A stretch of 64,000 nt of DNA, from positions 1-64,000 of the IMG/VR virus record IMGVR_UViG_3300009636_000004; one strand, written 5' to 3'. Below are positions 32,355-40,528 of this stretch, in pieces. Source of the stretch: a virus. The notes below the pieces were generated by a model. It had not been told where the DNA came from. It saw only the letters and a program-made list of their open reading frames with translations, and searched no databases. The translations under genes and the position numbers were made by a program. Each line of letters starts with the position of its first letter. Within the stretch, counting starts at the first letter, position 1.

Positions 32355-32962
32355 ATAAATGCTACTCCATTTCTATAACCAGCTTCTCTCCAAACGTCTT
32401 GGTTTGATTGTTCATCATCGCCAATGAATCCACGTTGTTCATTAAGTTCAGGTTTTTCGCCTGTTTGCATCCAGTGTTTAAACATTCTGTCATAGAGAAC
32501 TAAATAAACTGCTGCTGCCAGATTTGTGCAATGTTTTGTTGGTATGCTTACAAATCTATGACAAAATCTTCGAGTTACTTGGTCTATTGAGCCATCTTCT
32601 GGCCCAAAGACATAAATCGCTTTAGGAGGATGAATAAAGTCACATAGACATTCAGACCCCGGCAATAGTTCAATCGCAATTGGCGTAACTCCTTCACCCT
32701 TAAAATGTTCAAATGGATAATCAAACTGGCGAAGTTCAACATCCTTATAACCTTTCAACCGTTCTTCACGGGGGAGACGTTGCCCATCATCCAACCTAAC
32801 ACGGTTTCCTGTCCACCAAAGTTGTTTTGCTCCGAAGCACGAAGCTGCTCTAAGTACCGCACCAACGTTAGCAGAATACTTGGGATTAACCAAAACAACC
32901 GCTGGGTACTGACCCAGCGGTTTTGCGTTTTTCCCGTAGATTTCAGGTTTTATTTGGGTCAC
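32351..32962 (-). CDS. SPOUT-family RNA 2'-O-methyltransferase (203 aa)
   Basis: The three SpoU motifs are present: NVGAVLRAASCFGA (motif 1), IYVFGPEDGSI (motif 2) and VSIPT...NLAAAVYLVLYDR (motif 3), which form the trefoil knot that binds SAM. Family members methylate ribose 2'-OH in tRNA or rRNA. An N-terminal substrate-binding domain such as TrmH has is absent, so it resembles the compact TrmL type. The C-terminal tail (about 35 residues) is variable. A strong hairpin lies within its first codons. It is unusual cargo for a phage. Confidence 0.85.
   Translation of the reverse strand: MTQIKPEIYGKNAKPLGQYPAVVLVNPKYSANVGAVLRAASCFGAKQLWWTGNRVRLDDGQRLPREERLKGYKDVELRQFDYPFEHFKGEGVTPIAIELLPGSECLCDFIHPPKAIYVFGPEDGSIDQVTRRFCHRFVSIPTKHCTNLAAAVYLVLYDRMFKHWMQTGEKPELNEQRGFIGDDEQSNQDVWREAGYRNGVAFI
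32897..32922 (-). other. Strong hairpin within the 5' coding region of the SPOUT gene
   Basis: A 10-bp perfect stem (AACCGCTGGG/CCCAGCGGTT) with a 6-base loop. On the minus strand it is followed by GTTTTGG, on the plus strand by TTTTGCGTTTTT. It lies about 40-65 bases after the ATG and may attenuate transcription between the beta-barrel gene and the methyltransferase. Confidence 0.5.
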
Positions 32963-32979
32963 GGTTGAATTACTTTTGT

Positions 32980-33543
32980 TTAGAACGTTATACCGATACC
33001 AAATCTATATGGGATTTGAGAATTATCAACTCCCCGACTCAGCACATCATAACTTGCTCCAATATAGATAAAGGCATTGGCACCGACATAATATTCAAAG
33101 GAAGCTTCCGGACCTGTATGCCAAGCCGAAGTATCCGAATCATACGATAATCCAGCATACCATCCAGTGTTGAGCCACAAATCCTTGTAAATATCCCATG
33201 CATATTCAGGATAAATATCTGTTTCACCAGCAACAGAAGGTTGCCAAGACAAAACTTGCTCCACTCCAAACCAGACATTGGGATACTTCTTAATAGGGTC
33301 TGTAGAAAAGGTAGTATCCAAGCCAAATTGAGTTTGACTTGTCGTAGGATTAACGAATCCACCACCACCAATAGTAAGTTCGTAAGACTCTTTCGGAGTA
33401 GCATCATCCTTCATGCTCAAAGAGTTGGTGTTGAGTTTTGGAGTAGTAGTGGCGTCATTGGTGCTCACAGGATTTGTTTGAGCAGCGTTGAGGCCAATAA
33501 TAGCCAATGTAAGAACTGCGAATGTAACAATTGTTTGTTTCAT
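32980..33543 (-). CDS. Outer-membrane beta-barrel-like exported protein (187 aa)
   Basis: Signal peptide KQTIVTFAVLTLAIIGLNAA, a Thr/Asn linker, then repeated amphipathic beta strands with Gly and aromatic residues (ELTIGGGGFVNPT, WYAGLSYDSD, FIYIGASYDVLS), ending in FGIGITF with a C-terminal Phe, as required for Bam-mediated outer-membrane insertion. It implies a Gram-negative host. The role in infection is unknown; receptor masking or superinfection exclusion is a guess. Confidence 0.7.
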   Translation of the reverse strand: MKQTIVTFAVLTLAIIGLNAAQTNPVSTNDATTTPKLNTNSLSMKDDATPKESYELTIGGGGFVNPTTSQTQFGLDTTFSTDPIKKYPNVWFGVEQVLSWQPSVAGETDIYPEYAWDIYKDLWLNTGWYAGLSYDSDTSAWHTGPEASFEYYVGANAFIYIGASYDVLSRGVDNSQIPYRFGIGITF

Positions 33544-33605
33544 ATATTTAGTTTGTTGTATTAACTATTTGTTGTATTGTTTGTTGTTTTGATTGATTAT
33601 TGTTA

Positions 33606-34688
33606 TTAGTCAGAATTCATAGGAATTACCGAGGCGAAGATAATCACTTTACCGAGAACCATGACTTCCTGTTTGGTAATGTTATTACCATTCAAGTCAA
33701 TCGTCACAGCCGATGCCAACGTATCACCATTTGCATTCATTGTGTCTTTATATTTCATCGTGCCACTCAAGCCGGGCACCGTAGCATCACTTGAGAAGAA
33801 CGCTGATTCGTCAGTTGGAGCGGCAAAGGCGCTTGAAGCGTCAGGTGCCGGTTCATTAACACGAACATCGAATTCATATTGGCCAAGACCGTTGCTCTTG
33901 CGGTTTGGGTCTTCAACCCAACGAATTGTGCCGGTAACACGGTCAACTTTCACGATACCACCTTCGGCATACTGAACGGTGAAGTTGTTGAAGAACCAAC
34001 AATTTTTGTCATAATCATAATACATTTGACCATTGACAGTTACGGGTTGATAAATTTGAACTGGTCCTTCGGCGATGACCACTTGGCGGAAGTCCATCTT
34101 GTCATAACGCTTTAATGCGACGGTCATAGGTTTACCATTCACAAGACGACTGATGTTGACTGTTTCACGAATGGTATCAGTCCAATTTGAGGGACGAACA
34201 AGCGGCTTACCCGCGGCTTGCCCACTGAATTTACTTGTAAAACCACCAGCGTTACCCATCGGCAGAATGTCAACCACAAGAGAACTTTTGTCGTAGTTAT
34301 ACACACCATCGGATGAAATCGGCACCATACCATACATGCGGCCAATATTTTTCGTCTGTGCTGGATTCTTTGGATTCACAACGTCACAAGCAACGTCATA
34401 CTTCAACGAACGGGGTTGAGTGATGGCCTTGCTGAACATACCCTCAATAATCTGCGGGCGGTCAGTCATTTTGCCGTGGAATACGGCGCTGTTTGCGACG
34501 TTGATATTAATATCATAAACGTCTTGGATGCCCTTCGTTCCCGGCGGATTCTGATGGGTGTTGAAGGTAATATTCATCGTTCCTTTGATGAACGAGGCGG
34601 CTGCTGCGGGTGTGTTGGTTTGAGCGGAGGCGCCTACACCAATGAACGTCAGGGCCATTACTGCGAGTGCTATTAGGTTCTTTTTCAT
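33606..34688 (-). CDS. Exported protein of unknown function (360 aa)
   Basis: The true start is MKKNLIALAVMALTFIGVGA at 34688; an upstream in-frame ATG (34799) would read through the A/C-rich leader and the neighbouring lipoprotein gene. The signal peptide ends near ASAQ. The mature part is polar and beta-rich (SFIKGTMNITFNTHQN; YDININVANSAVFHGKMTDR), with no catalytic motif recognised. Base composition is less AT-rich than in neighbours. It may be a strongly expressed envelope or periplasmic factor. Confidence 0.75.
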   Translation of the reverse strand: MKKNLIALAVMALTFIGVGASAQTNTPAAAASFIKGTMNITFNTHQNPPGTKGIQDVYDININVANSAVFHGKMTDRPQIIEGMFSKAITQPRSLKYDVACDVVNPKNPAQTKNIGRMYGMVPISSDGVYNYDKSSLVVDILPMGNAGGFTSKFSGQAAGKPLVRPSNWTDTIRETVNISRLVNGKPMTVALKRYDKMDFRQVVIAEGPVQIYQPVTVNGQMYYDYDKNCWFFNNFTVQYAEGGIVKVDRVTGTIRWVEDPNRKSNGLGQYEFDVRVNEPAPDASSAFAAPTDESAFFSSDATVPGLSGTMKYKDTMNANGDTLASAVTIDLNGNNITKQEVMVLGKVIIFASVIPMNSD

Positions 34689-34735
34689 TTGTTTTTGTTT
34701 GTTTGTTTGTTTGTTATTTGTTTTGTTAATTGTTT
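34689..34735 (-). promoter_or_regulatory. AACA-repeat leader upstream of 34688
   Basis: On the minus strand the bases before the ATG are a run of AAC/AAAC units (five near-perfect AAAC tetramers). There is no purine-rich Shine-Dalgarno sequence. Similar A/C-rich leaders precede the genes at 33543, 34893, 35779, 55124 and 55970. Confidence 0.5.
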
Positions 34736-34743
34736 GTTGATGA

Positions 34744-34893
34744 TTATTGCTGTTGAGTAGTATCAGTGGTAGTAGTGTCAACAGGATTACCATTTTCATC
34801 TGTCGCCGGTTGGGCGGTTGAACATCCCTTGAGGGCGAGTGCTACGATGATAATCAGTAACACGATGACTGATGCGATAATTTTGAATTTCAT
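34744..34893 (-). CDS. Small lipoprotein (49 aa)
   Basis: MKFKIIASVIVLLIIIVALA, then LKGCSTAQP: a hydrophobic signal followed by a lipobox-like LKGC, with Cys24 as the lipidated residue. A Thr/Asp/Gln-rich tail follows. It lies upstream of the 360-residue exported protein. No family recognised. Confidence 0.6.
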   Translation of the reverse strand: MKFKIIASVIVLLIIIVALALKGCSTAQPATDENGNPVDTTTTDTTQQQ

Positions 34894-34936
34894 AGTTTTG
34901 TTTGGTTTTAGTTGTTAATTGTTTTGTTAATTATTA

Positions 34937-35779
34937 TTAGTAACTTCTGCGACTGCGAGCAGATGATTTCACTGGCACAGGCACAGGTTCCGCCTCGATG
35001 ACATTATCGGAGTCAAATCCCAAATCAAGGGCCGGTAGGCTAGGTGCTTTTAGTTGAGCCGGTTGACGAGCTGGAGCAACTTCAACGGTTGCCGGAGACT
35101 TGTCAGATGCTGAACCATCACCTTGCTCATCCAACAAACTCGTTTCAAGTTCAGCGAAAGCCGTATTCAAACCATCTTGAACGGTATTGAGAGCGGTATC
35201 CTGTAGTAACTTGGATTGAAAATCCTGACCAACATTGGCCAATTTGTTTGCCGCCGCCATGGTTTGGGCAATCTTCCAATCCGAACGTTTTTCTTCAATC
35301 ACTTCGGCGAAGTCAGCAAGATTTTTTTGGGCTTGTTTGTATTTGTTACCCCGTAGGGAAATTAACGCACTCAATTTTTGATATTTATCAAGATATTGAG
35401 ACGGTTTATCCGGATACTTTTCATCATGTTCTTGAATTTGAGCGTGAAGGTCTTGTAAAACGGCATAAGAAGCAGTGATGTTTTCACGAATCTTAGCCAA
35501 AGCATCCATACGGTCTTTATATTGATTTTCCAACATTTCGATTGGATTGGCCGCTGCCGCAGCTTTGAGGGCCTTCAATCGCCAGTTCGCAAGTGAAATG
35601 GCAAACCAAGGGACAATGACATTGACTGTAAATAGAGCAATTATGCCCACAACAATCAAACTGACAAGACCTTGGATGGTCGCAATAGCGATAGGCGCGA
35701 AGAGGAATCCTGCGATACACAAGCCAACGACTTTGGCGATGTTTTCAATACGTTTATGTTTTTGTTCAATTTCGTTCAT
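34937..35779 (-). CDS. Membrane protein with long coiled coil (280 aa)
   Basis: Two closely spaced hydrophobic segments (about residues 15-34 and 37-62, GLVSLIVVGIIALFTVNVIV) are followed by a long charged helix (about residues 70-220) like a PspA/coiled-coil scaffold. A Pro/Ala-rich tail ends in basic SSARSRRSY. It is the first gene of the exported-protein group and has a leader of about 29 bases. A membrane-organising role is inferred only from architecture. Confidence 0.7.
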   Translation of the reverse strand: MNEIEQKHKRIENIAKVVGLCIAGFLFAPIAIATIQGLVSLIVVGIIALFTVNVIVPWFAISLANWRLKALKAAAAANPIEMLENQYKDRMDALAKIRENITASYAVLQDLHAQIQEHDEKYPDKPSQYLDKYQKLSALISLRGNKYKQAQKNLADFAEVIEEKRSDWKIAQTMAAANKLANVGQDFQSKLLQDTALNTVQDGLNTAFAELETSLLDEQGDGSASDKSPATVEVAPARQPAQLKAPSLPALDLGFDSDNVIEAEPVPVPVKSSARSRRSY

Positions 35780-35814
35780 AATTTTGTTTTTTGTTTTTGT
35801 TTAATTGTCTCAAT

Positions 35815-35842
35815 AGTATATCACGTTTTTATAAAGTGTCAA
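35815..35842 (-). promoter_or_regulatory. Promoter for gene at 35779
   Basis: -35 TTGACA, 16-bp spacer, -10 TATACT. The A-rich leader contains AACAAAAACAAAAAACAA-type sequence. Confidence 0.8.
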
Positions 35843-35854
35843 GCGTTCTCTCTG

Positions 35855-36070
35855 CTAATCATCATAACCAGACCAATGACCTGTATAAGTGTAAGTGTAT
35901 TTTATAGCTTCCGGTTTGCATGAAAATACCAATTTTTTACAATGGGGGCAATAAAAATCCTCAAGAACTTCAGCAGCTAAAATAAATTCTTTGGTTAGTC
36001 CCGTTTCTTTTTTACATTCAGGACAAACTAAACTTGCTGGGCTGTTATCAGTAGTAGTTTCAGGGGGCAT
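35855..36070 (-). CDS. Zinc-ribbon protein (71 aa)
   Basis: CPECKKETG and FYCPHCKKLVFSC form a two-knuckle zinc ribbon, with a Thr/Tyr-rich tail. It is the last gene of the operon containing the ATP-grasp enzyme. Confidence 0.65.
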   Translation of the reverse strand: MPPETTTDNSPASLVCPECKKETGLTKEFILAAEVLEDFYCPHCKKLVFSCKPEAIKYTYTYTGHWSGYDD

Positions 36071-36096
36071 GATTATTTTAAGTTATTGTTTCAGTC

Positions 36097-36987
36097 CTAT
36101 ACCACAATTGTAACAAGTGACTCAGTGGAGTTATTTTTTTCCACCATTTCGCTTTTTTTTTTAACTTCGTCACTTTTTTCCGGCGTTTTTTCTTTGCCAT
36201 CGTTCTTTTTTGGCTCCGGTGTCTTTATTTCGGCGATGGCTACCGGAGCCTCTTCTTTTTTTGGTGGAAACTTTTCTCTGATAAGTTCTTCAAGAGCTTG
36301 TTGATAAAATTCACGAACAACACGATGGTCAACGGAAGCCGCTGAATTTAATTCAAGAAAATGCCACTTCTTTTTGAAAAATAAAACATCGGCAGCTCCA
36401 CAGTCCAAACCAATTTTCTTAGCTGCCATCAAAGTTTGATGATGAAGGTCGCGAGAAATACTTTCACAAAAATTATATCCCCAATTACTGCGACAAGGGT
36501 GTTCTTGTTCTTCATTACATTCCATTTTCACTCTGCGCCCACACAAAGTTTTTTTACCACAAAACCAAATTCTGTATTCCGCGTCAGTTTTAAGAAAACG
36601 AGTTCCATAAGTACCATAATCAATCTTAAATGGTCCTTTCATTACAGAAAATCCATTTCCAGCGGCATGTTCAATAGGCCTAACAACTGCTAGAACATTT
36701 TTTGGAACACTTTTTTCATAAATGGTAGGAACATTGACTACCTGAGCCAATAATCTGATAGATTCATTCTTTTTACAATTCAATTTAATACTGTCTGCTG
36801 GATTGAGAACTTGTTTAAAATCGGTTCTTTTACCATCTTTGGTATAAAGGTGAGAACTATTGCCCCAACGAATTATAACATCATCATCATAACGGTAGGC
36901 ATACTCCCCCATACGGGTAGTAGTGGGATAACCCAAACGACAAGCAGATTGATATTCACTATCTATAGTAAAAACTTTAACAGCCAT
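36097..36987 (-). CDS. ATP-grasp ligase-like protein (296 aa)
   Basis: The core resembles phage/RimK-like ATP-grasp enzymes: VLAVVRPIEHAAGNGFSVM (nucleotide-binding lysine loop region), TRFLKTDAEYRIWFCGKK, and a C-terminal ADVLFFKKKWHFLELNSAAS carrying the Glu/Asn metal ligands. ATP-grasp enzymes join a carboxylate to an amine via an acyl phosphate. The C-terminal 55 residues are a charged Lys/Glu/Pro tail (KTPEPKKNDGKEKTPEKSD). It follows a glutamine amidotransferase and is near three amidoligases, so a shared pathway is likely. The substrate is unknown. Confidence 0.75.
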   Translation of the reverse strand: MAVKVFTIDSEYQSACRLGYPTTTRMGEYAYRYDDDVIIRWGNSSHLYTKDGKRTDFKQVLNPADSIKLNCKKNESIRLLAQVVNVPTIYEKSVPKNVLAVVRPIEHAAGNGFSVMKGPFKIDYGTYGTRFLKTDAEYRIWFCGKKTLCGRRVKMECNEEQEHPCRSNWGYNFCESISRDLHHQTLMAAKKIGLDCGAADVLFFKKKWHFLELNSAASVDHRVVREFYQQALEELIREKFPPKKEEAPVAIAEIKTPEPKKNDGKEKTPEKSDEVKKKSEMVEKNNSTESLVTIVV

Positions 36988-37034
36988 AAAATTTTCGGGT
37001 TAGTTTTTAATAATATTCTGTTTAGTTTTTATTT

Positions 37035-37814
37035 TTAATCACGACGAAGATGATGATTTGAAAAATATCTATCACTGCGCCAATCTTCTCCAAGAACTCC
37101 ATCCGTTGCTCTACTTCTGTTAGCTGAACTTAAATTTCCACCATAAGCAGAACAACTATTATTCCAACTATCTTCATTTGCCTTATGTTTCAAATATTTG
37201 CCGTCCTTGTCAAAATGATACCATCCGTGAAGAGCTTCAATAGAACCACCATATTTTTGATAATCAAATTCAGATGCTAATAAAACTCTTTCTTTGTCTA
37301 GAGCTTGGATTTCCAAATCTCCACTTGTTTTAACAACCCAAAGTTCTCCATTACGATGAAGGCCAATAAACACACCTGCAAAATCAACCACTTCGGAGAA
37401 TTTCTTTGGGCCAATAATATTCCAAAAATGTGCAGCAACTTCACTATCAGTATCACCTACCATTTTGACTTGTTTACTTAAAGCAAGTCGAACAAGGTTA
37501 TATTCACTCCAAATTCCATTATGAATAAATGCCCACGGACCCACTATGAATGGATGGGTATTTTGTTTCACATTTTCACCATGAGAAGCTGACCGAAGGT
37601 GGGCGATAGTCCAACTATCACAAGGCATGTGAGATAAAAACGGTTTGGTTTTAATTATAGAACTGAATGATTTTGCCCATTTTTCCACAACGAACTGGCC
37701 ATCATTAACATACGCAGACCCTGTGCCATCAATGTTTTTGTTTTCAAAATTAGCTAGAATTTCCAAAGCTTCTTTTCTTGGAAATCCCGGCGGAAATGCA
37801 GCAACTCTACACAT
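37035..37814 (-). CDS. Class II glutamine amidotransferase (259 aa)
   Basis: The N-terminus MCRVAAF exposes nucleophile Cys2 after Met removal, as in the Ntn-hydrolase GATase II family. Other motifs are TIAHLRSASHG (glutamine-binding Arg), THPFIVGPWAFIHNGIW (Asn/Gly oxyanion pair) and DTDSEVAAHFW. It would hydrolyse glutamine to release ammonia. No synthase domain is fused, so an external acceptor, presumably the adjacent ATP-grasp protein, is expected. The leader is about 44 bases. Confidence 0.85.
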   Translation of the reverse strand: MCRVAAFPPGFPRKEALEILANFENKNIDGTGSAYVNDGQFVVEKWAKSFSSIIKTKPFLSHMPCDSWTIAHLRSASHGENVKQNTHPFIVGPWAFIHNGIWSEYNLVRLALSKQVKMVGDTDSEVAAHFWNIIGPKKFSEVVDFAGVFIGLHRNGELWVVKTSGDLEIQALDKERVLLASEFDYQKYGGSIEALHGWYHFDKDGKYLKHKANEDSWNNSCSAYGGNLSSANRSRATDGVLGEDWRSDRYFSNHHLRRD

Positions 37815-37864
37815 TTGTATTTTCCTTTGTGTTAGTGTTTATAGATGCATCATTCATGATTCAA

Positions 37865-37892
37865 AGTATATCATGTGTTTATAAAAAGTCAA
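37865..37892 (-). promoter_or_regulatory. Promoter for GATase II / ATP-grasp operon
   Basis: -35 TTGACT, 16-bp spacer, -10 TATACT. Confidence 0.8.
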
Positions 37893-37902
37893 GCGTTCTA
37901 TA

Positions 37903-38358
37903 TTATGCATTTCCGTTTGGTGAATTTTCTTGTGCGATAATTTTTTCGAGTTTTGGAATGTTTGAGAGTTTATATTTTTTCAATTGCTCAATATCAAGTC
38001 GGTTTTCTAAACCATAAATAATAGTTGAAAGAACAGAAGAAGCTAATAACGGTTTGCCATTTCTGTTGACAACTGCTCTCAAATCTTTTCTCAAACCAAT
38101 ACTAATCTTGCTTTTATCCTCAGAATTGGAATAAGTTTTGACCTCAACACCGTTAGATTTAAAAAACTCTACAAGAGCACTTAATTTTTCTTCAAAGTTT
38201 TCATCAATGCCATCATAATAATATTCAATTATTATAGGTGGATTATCCGCTTGACGAAGACCATAAACAAAATATTTGTATTCAGTAACCAAATTGAATA
38301 ATTTGGATTCCCTTCTAATCTTTGTCAGATTAAAATCTTTTTCTTTAAATTCAATCAT
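37903..38358 (-). CDS. Hypothetical protein in amidoligase cluster (151 aa)
   Basis: An alpha/beta protein (YKYFVYGLRQADNPPIIIEY; EKLSALVEFFKSNGVEVKTY) with no recognised motif. Its ATG overlaps the stop of the amidoligase gene (TAATG), so the two are translationally coupled and may act together. Confidence 0.65.
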   Translation of the reverse strand: MIEFKEKDFNLTKIRRESKLFNLVTEYKYFVYGLRQADNPPIIIEYYYDGIDENFEEKLSALVEFFKSNGVEVKTYSNSEDKSKISIGLRKDLRAVVNRNGKPLLASSVLSTIIYGLENRLDIEQLKKYKLSNIPKLEKIIAQENSPNGNA

Positions 38359-39212
38359 TATACCCTCTCATTGTTATATCGGTGCCAGATAATATCTATA
38401 CCGATTTTGTTAGAAATACATGGTTTCATATCTACTATACCCCAAGATTCTTTCATATTTGTTTTTGGAAGCCAAGTTAGTTTGTTTTTTACAAGAAAAT
38501 AAATTAAATCAATATAAGGTTTGTAAACTTGATACAAATACATTTTGGTAATATCTGCCCAAATTGCAGGAAATTGTTCAAGAACTCGTTTTTGATTCAT
38601 CTTAAAAAAATCATCCTTTACAGCAAATTTGTGCCACTCAAATTTTGGATTGTTCAAAACTTCATACATCACAGTTTTGCTCAAACACAACATAGCAGCA
38701 GATACATAAGGTTCAGCAACCCAACTGCTCATCACACGATATTCAAATCCCCAATCTTGTTTTCTAAAATTACCCATATAACCATATTCATCTGCTCTTC
38801 GTCTTAATCCATGCTCTCTCTTTTCCATAAGAATAGAAACAATGCCAACATAGTGGTCTAAAAAATTAACAGCTTGCTCATGAGTAATAAGACGTTTTGG
38901 AATACCAAAATGCACATGCCCACCAAAAGGATAGCCACCATACCATGTTCCAGCAACCCATCTAAATTTTAGGAATTGAGGTTCTTTAATAATTTGTCTT
39001 ACAAGAATATCGTAAATATTGTTGACAACTTGAATAGGGTCTTTGGAAGGTGCAGGTCGTATTTCAAATGTTATTCCATTTCCATCGGAACCAAATTCAA
39101 TACCTTCTTCATTACTTACATAATCAGTTGACGTAATCATTTGCCCGTTACTTGTAGTGCAAGCAAATTCAGGGTCAGCCCCTATAGTAAAATCTATTAC
39201 TTTTTCATTCAT
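38358..39212 (-). CDS. Phage-type amidoligase (COOH-NH2 ligase, 284 aa)
   Basis: The glutamine-synthetase-like active-site residues are visible in IGADPEFACT, FGSDGNGITFEIRPAPSKDP, FGGHVHFGIPKR and GFEYRVMSSWVAEP, the set characteristic of the phage phiEco32-like amidoligase family. These enzymes are predicted to ligate carboxyl and amino groups of peptides or proteins. Its neighbours are an AbrB-like protein and a coupled hypothetical protein. The predicted substrate remains unknown for the family as a whole. Confidence 0.85.
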   Translation of the reverse strand: MNEKVIDFTIGADPEFACTTSNGQMITSTDYVSNEEGIEFGSDGNGITFEIRPAPSKDPIQVVNNIYDILVRQIIKEPQFLKFRWVAGTWYGGYPFGGHVHFGIPKRLITHEQAVNFLDHYVGIVSILMEKREHGLRRRADEYGYMGNFRKQDWGFEYRVMSSWVAEPYVSAAMLCLSKTVMYEVLNNPKFEWHKFAVKDDFFKMNQKRVLEQFPAIWADITKMYLYQVYKPYIDLIYFLVKNKLTWLPKTNMKESWGIVDMKPCISNKIGIDIIWHRYNNERV

Positions 39213-39217
39213 TGGAA

Positions 39218-39478
39218 TTATTGAGCAACAAATCTATCGGGAGTAACGCTCATCATAGGTATAACAATGTGAGGCTGAGAACCGCTAAGTTGAATAACAC
39301 CATTAACAGGTGACCAAAAAATTTCATTTTTATCAAGTTCAAAGTATTCAGCTACTTTTTTTGGAAGTCTAATAGTAATAAATTTCTTACCAATAGTTAC
39401 AGGAGTGGAATGAAATTTACCAGCCACAAAAATTTTAGGTTTACAAACTTTTTTAGTTTTTTTCTTGGAAGTAGGCAT
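39218..39478 (-). CDS. AbrB/SpoVT-like small protein (86 aa)
   Basis: A basic N-terminus (MPTSKKKTKKVCKPKIFVAG) is followed by FITIRLPKKVAEYFELDKNE and WSPVNGVIQLSG, which fits the swapped-hairpin AbrB fold used in DNA-binding regulators. It may regulate the amidoligase operon it heads. Assignment is tentative. Confidence 0.5.
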   Translation of the reverse strand: MPTSKKKTKKVCKPKIFVAGKFHSTPVTIGKKFITIRLPKKVAEYFELDKNEIFWSPVNGVIQLSGSQPHIVIPMMSVTPDRFVAQ

Positions 39479-39500
39479 AATATTTTTTAATTATAGAATA

Positions 39501-39528
39501 ATTGTATCATGGATTTATAAAAAGTCAA
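39501..39528 (-). promoter_or_regulatory. Promoter for AbrB-like / amidoligase operon
   Basis: -35 TTGACT, 16-bp spacer, -10 TACAAT. Confidence 0.65.
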
Positions 39529-39531
39529 TTG

Positions 39532-40524
39532 TTATTTTTCGTTGAAAATGCGAATCAATGCTTCTTCTCTGCTTATACCCAAGGTTGTCTGGAAATTTTT
39601 AATATCTGCTTCAACAGCAGCATTAAACCATCCGTATTCACATGTATCGCCTTCTGAAAATGTTTTTTCTTCATCTTCTTTCACTTCTTCAATATCAATT
39701 ACATTACCTGCATCATCAACTGTTTGCCGGCCATCTGTGAGTAATAATTGTTTTCTGTTTTGGGGAGTTGAAGCATCTACTCCGCAACCTTGAGAGCCAT
39801 TTGTGTCAATAGTAACGATAGGTGGAACATTTTGTCTCCAAAATTCCAAATAACTATCATCACCACTATCATCAGTAGTATCCCAATGTTTTCTGAAATT
39901 AAAACTATGAGAATAATTTCTTTCTGTATTATTTCTGTTGGGGGAATATGAATGAGAGTTGTAATTAGTAGTAGGTTTATAAACACCATATCTAAAAGTA
40001 GTGTTGGAGTACCACACCCCCTCATCCCAAGTGCCCCCACTTTCATTAAAAATATAAGTGGCACCATTTCCATCCATTATAGCAAGTTTATCTGTGCCTA
40101 TGGATACAGTAATGAGATAATTCAATGCTCCATTGTTAATAGGAACTCCATAATTTTTAACCAATGGTTCTAACACTAATTTGACAAAATGACCGGTATC
40201 GGAAAGCCCATCGATAGAACATTTGATAGGAAGAATACCGTTATGAACGAGAGCTAGCTTGTTGTCATTAAACAGAAATGGATGACAATTTGTTGCATCA
40301 ACTTTACCATGTGTTGCTTTTCGGAAATGAATTAAACAATGATATTGTTTAACTGCTTCATATTGTTTAATAACTTCATCAATATTGAATATTCCTTTTC
40401 TTAAATGAAGAACACCATTATTTGCCCATGCCAAACCAGCTCCGTCAGGATGATTTTCAAAACCATTCCTCAAATGCTTTTGTGGAACTTCAACATTAGC
40501 TGGTTTGTAAATTGCTAAACACAT
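39532..40524 (-). CDS. Class II glutamine amidotransferase, second copy (330 aa)
   Basis: The start MCLAIYKPANV at 40524 puts Cys2 at the processed N-terminus; an upstream ATG at 40572 would bury it. Further GATase II elements are HPDGAGLAWANNG, HCLIHFRKATHG, THPFLF-like NCHPFLFNDNKLALVHNGI, and GTDKLAIMDGNG. The C-terminal about 130 residues (Ser/Asn/Tyr-rich, then acidic DIEEVKEDEEK) are not found in the first copy. It lies four bases after the zinc-ribbon amidoligase, suggesting a functional pair. Confidence 0.8.
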   Translation of the reverse strand: MCLAIYKPANVEVPQKHLRNGFENHPDGAGLAWANNGVLHLRKGIFNIDEVIKQYEAVKQYHCLIHFRKATHGKVDATNCHPFLFNDNKLALVHNGILPIKCSIDGLSDTGHFVKLVLEPLVKNYGVPINNGALNYLITVSIGTDKLAIMDGNGATYIFNESGGTWDEGVWYSNTTFRYGVYKPTTNYNSHSYSPNRNNTERNYSHSFNFRKHWDTTDDSGDDSYLEFWRQNVPPIVTIDTNGSQGCGVDASTPQNRKQLLLTDGRQTVDDAGNVIDIEEVKEDEEKTFSEGDTCEYGWFNAAVEADIKNFQTTLGISREEALIRIFNEK

Positions 40525-40528
40525 AATT

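Noticed and set aside
33606-34799. Extended N-terminus for the exported protein from the ATG at 34799
   Set aside because: It would translate the A/C-rich leader as Gln/Asn/Lys repeats and overlap a lipoprotein gene; the signal peptide starts at 34688.
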